Assembly: GCF_050947875.1 (NCBI RefSeq)
Contig: NC_134572.1
Coordinates: 121,329,105 to 121,393,104 of the forward strand
Source: Dermacentor variabilis
Lineage: Eukaryota; Arthropoda; Arachnida; Ixodida; Ixodidae
DNA length: 64,000 nucleotides
Direction: 5' to 3'
Positions 63,128 to 64,000 of this stretch are shown one piece after another (positions within the stretch are counted from its first letter, which is position 1; every line of letters starts with the position of its first letter). The position numbers and the translations under genes are program-made. Under the pieces are notes generated by a model, which was not told the DNA's origin, ran no database searches, and saw only the letters and a program-made list of their open reading frames with translations.

Positions 63128-63360
63128 ACACCCTCAAGGGTGTAAATGACTTGTCCCATGGGTGACACCCCTTTTGGGTGTATTGCTACAGCCCAAGCAA
63201 AGGCATGCAAATTAACACCCCACAAAAGAAGGGGTGTTAATATGACGTCACCTCGCCTATTGGTGTAAAACAAACAACACCCTTTCTATATGGGGTGTAA
63301 TACAGACACCACCCTTTCAATATGGGTGTAGCATGGACAGCACCCTTCCAAAAGGGTGCT
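63128..63360. repeat. Array of about seven short hairpins (ACACCC…GGGTGT)
   Basis: Successive inverted repeats: 63128-63143 (acaccctcaagggtgt), 63153-63166 around cccatggg, 63165-63181, 63212-63240 (ttaacacccc/ggggtgttaa), 63276-63298, 63306-63329 and 63339-63360 (agcacccttccaaaagggtgct). Spacers are unrelated and the loops differ. No coding content. The left flank tacactctaaaaatttt may be a terminus. Confidence 0.85.
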
Positions 63361-64000
63361 ATCCCTTCAAGTATTTTTGCGTTCACTACAGCCATGTAGT
63401 TAATGGGCAGACTAGCTGTTGTGAATGCTGCCTAGCCTTAGCTATGGTACTACCTTGTTCAGCATGAGCCAGAATCTGTGAGGTGGTAGCATAACGTGCG
63501 CCCCTTTCAGGCAAACAATTTAAGGTTTCGCCATTGCAGCAAGGTACACACGCCATGCTTTTCGTAATCTTCCTCTGCAGTGATAGTACACTGCCGGCAG
63601 GATGCAGAGCGCAATAACAATGCGCGCTGCACTAAGGACACAGGATCTCCCGCACCTTGGTGCACCAGTACTTATAACCCCGTGGAAACAGCACACAGCC
63701 AAAAGCATGGTTACATGCATTTCACAAATAATTAAAAACCTCCACTTTTCTTGGTCAAAAATTTTCGCAACACCAGCTCGACCAGAAGGGAAAGACACCG
63801 CAGCTCGTTGTTGTAGCTCATATTGAATGCAATAGAGCGCAAGCAATGCATGGATTGGCGACGGTAACAAGTGCAGTACTACAGAAGCATACGCTTGCCT
63901 GTCAAGCAGTTTTTTGCCGTTTTAAGCACACATTTTATACCTCTATTCAAAAAAGTTGTCAATTATTTCCACGGGATGCTTCTACTAGTACTTTCCCACA
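63361..64000. other. Unassigned end of window
   Basis: Nothing recognised. A 116-codon minus frame at 63520-63870 has no known motif. Confidence 0.3.

Overview
This window looks like nuclear DNA from a large, repeat-rich arthropod genome. The best guess is a hard tick (Ixodidae). Its features are long simple-sequence arrays, RTE-type LINEs ending in (GAT)n or (GCT)n tails, a Ty3-type LTR retrotransposon, Penelope-like sequence with a GIY-YIG endonuclease, mariner remnants, and at least two tRNA-derived SINE families. One of these SINEs resembles the Ruka family known from Rhipicephalus. The species call is an inference from repeat content, not from a marker gene. There are no operons, no rRNA and no CRISPR array.

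Only one host gene is well supported. It is the first coding exon of a secreted DM4/DM12-family protein on the minus strand (20285-20634), with a signal peptide, the conserved cysteine block and a consensus splice donor. Its later exons were not found. A CpG-rich, TAAT-rich stretch at about 10330-10870 lies within what would be the gene's intron or downstream region and is a candidate cis-regulatory module.

Layout. 0-7.4 kb: SINE fragments, a mariner remnant and ATT, GATA and ATTT arrays. 7.5-12.2 kb: a 61-bp-arm palindrome, a 717-bp terminal-inverted-repeat (TIR) element, the candidate module and a LINE 3' end. 12-20 kb: mostly unassigned, with an (AT)n array, an ATC/GTC-rich stretch and a 520-bp TIR element. 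20-21.2 kb: the DM4/DM12 exon and a tRNA-derived SINE. 22.8-26.8 kb: the 5' LTR, gag, protease and RT-RNase H of a decayed Ty3 element. 28.3-29.2 kb: a CR1/L2-like LINE. 32.3-33.5 kb: a dispersed repeat split by a 1044-bp insertion with an 8-bp target duplication. 34.9-35.5 kb: a solo LTR. 36.0-37.1 kb: the missing 3' part of a Ty3 element, inverted. 38.0-40.9 kb: a nearly complete RTE LINE with one in-frame stop. 44.2-44.9 kb: the second copy of the 717-bp TIR element, inverted. 50.2-51.1 kb: a second, more diverged RTE. 53.5-54.7 kb: a nested repeat cluster. 56.6-60.2 kb: LINE tail, fold-back, SINE, mariner, Penelope and RTE fragments, ending in a 97-unit GTAT array. 62.1-63.4 kb: LINE fragments and an array of about seven short hairpins.

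The coding sequences other than the DM4/DM12 exon belong to mobile elements and nearly all carry stops or frameshifts. I see no clear new multi-gene system. The most informative structures are the two Ty3 parts joined to the same repeat at the same integrase position, the insertion whose empty site is in the same window, the two-copy TTAA-flanked TIR element, and the hairpin array.
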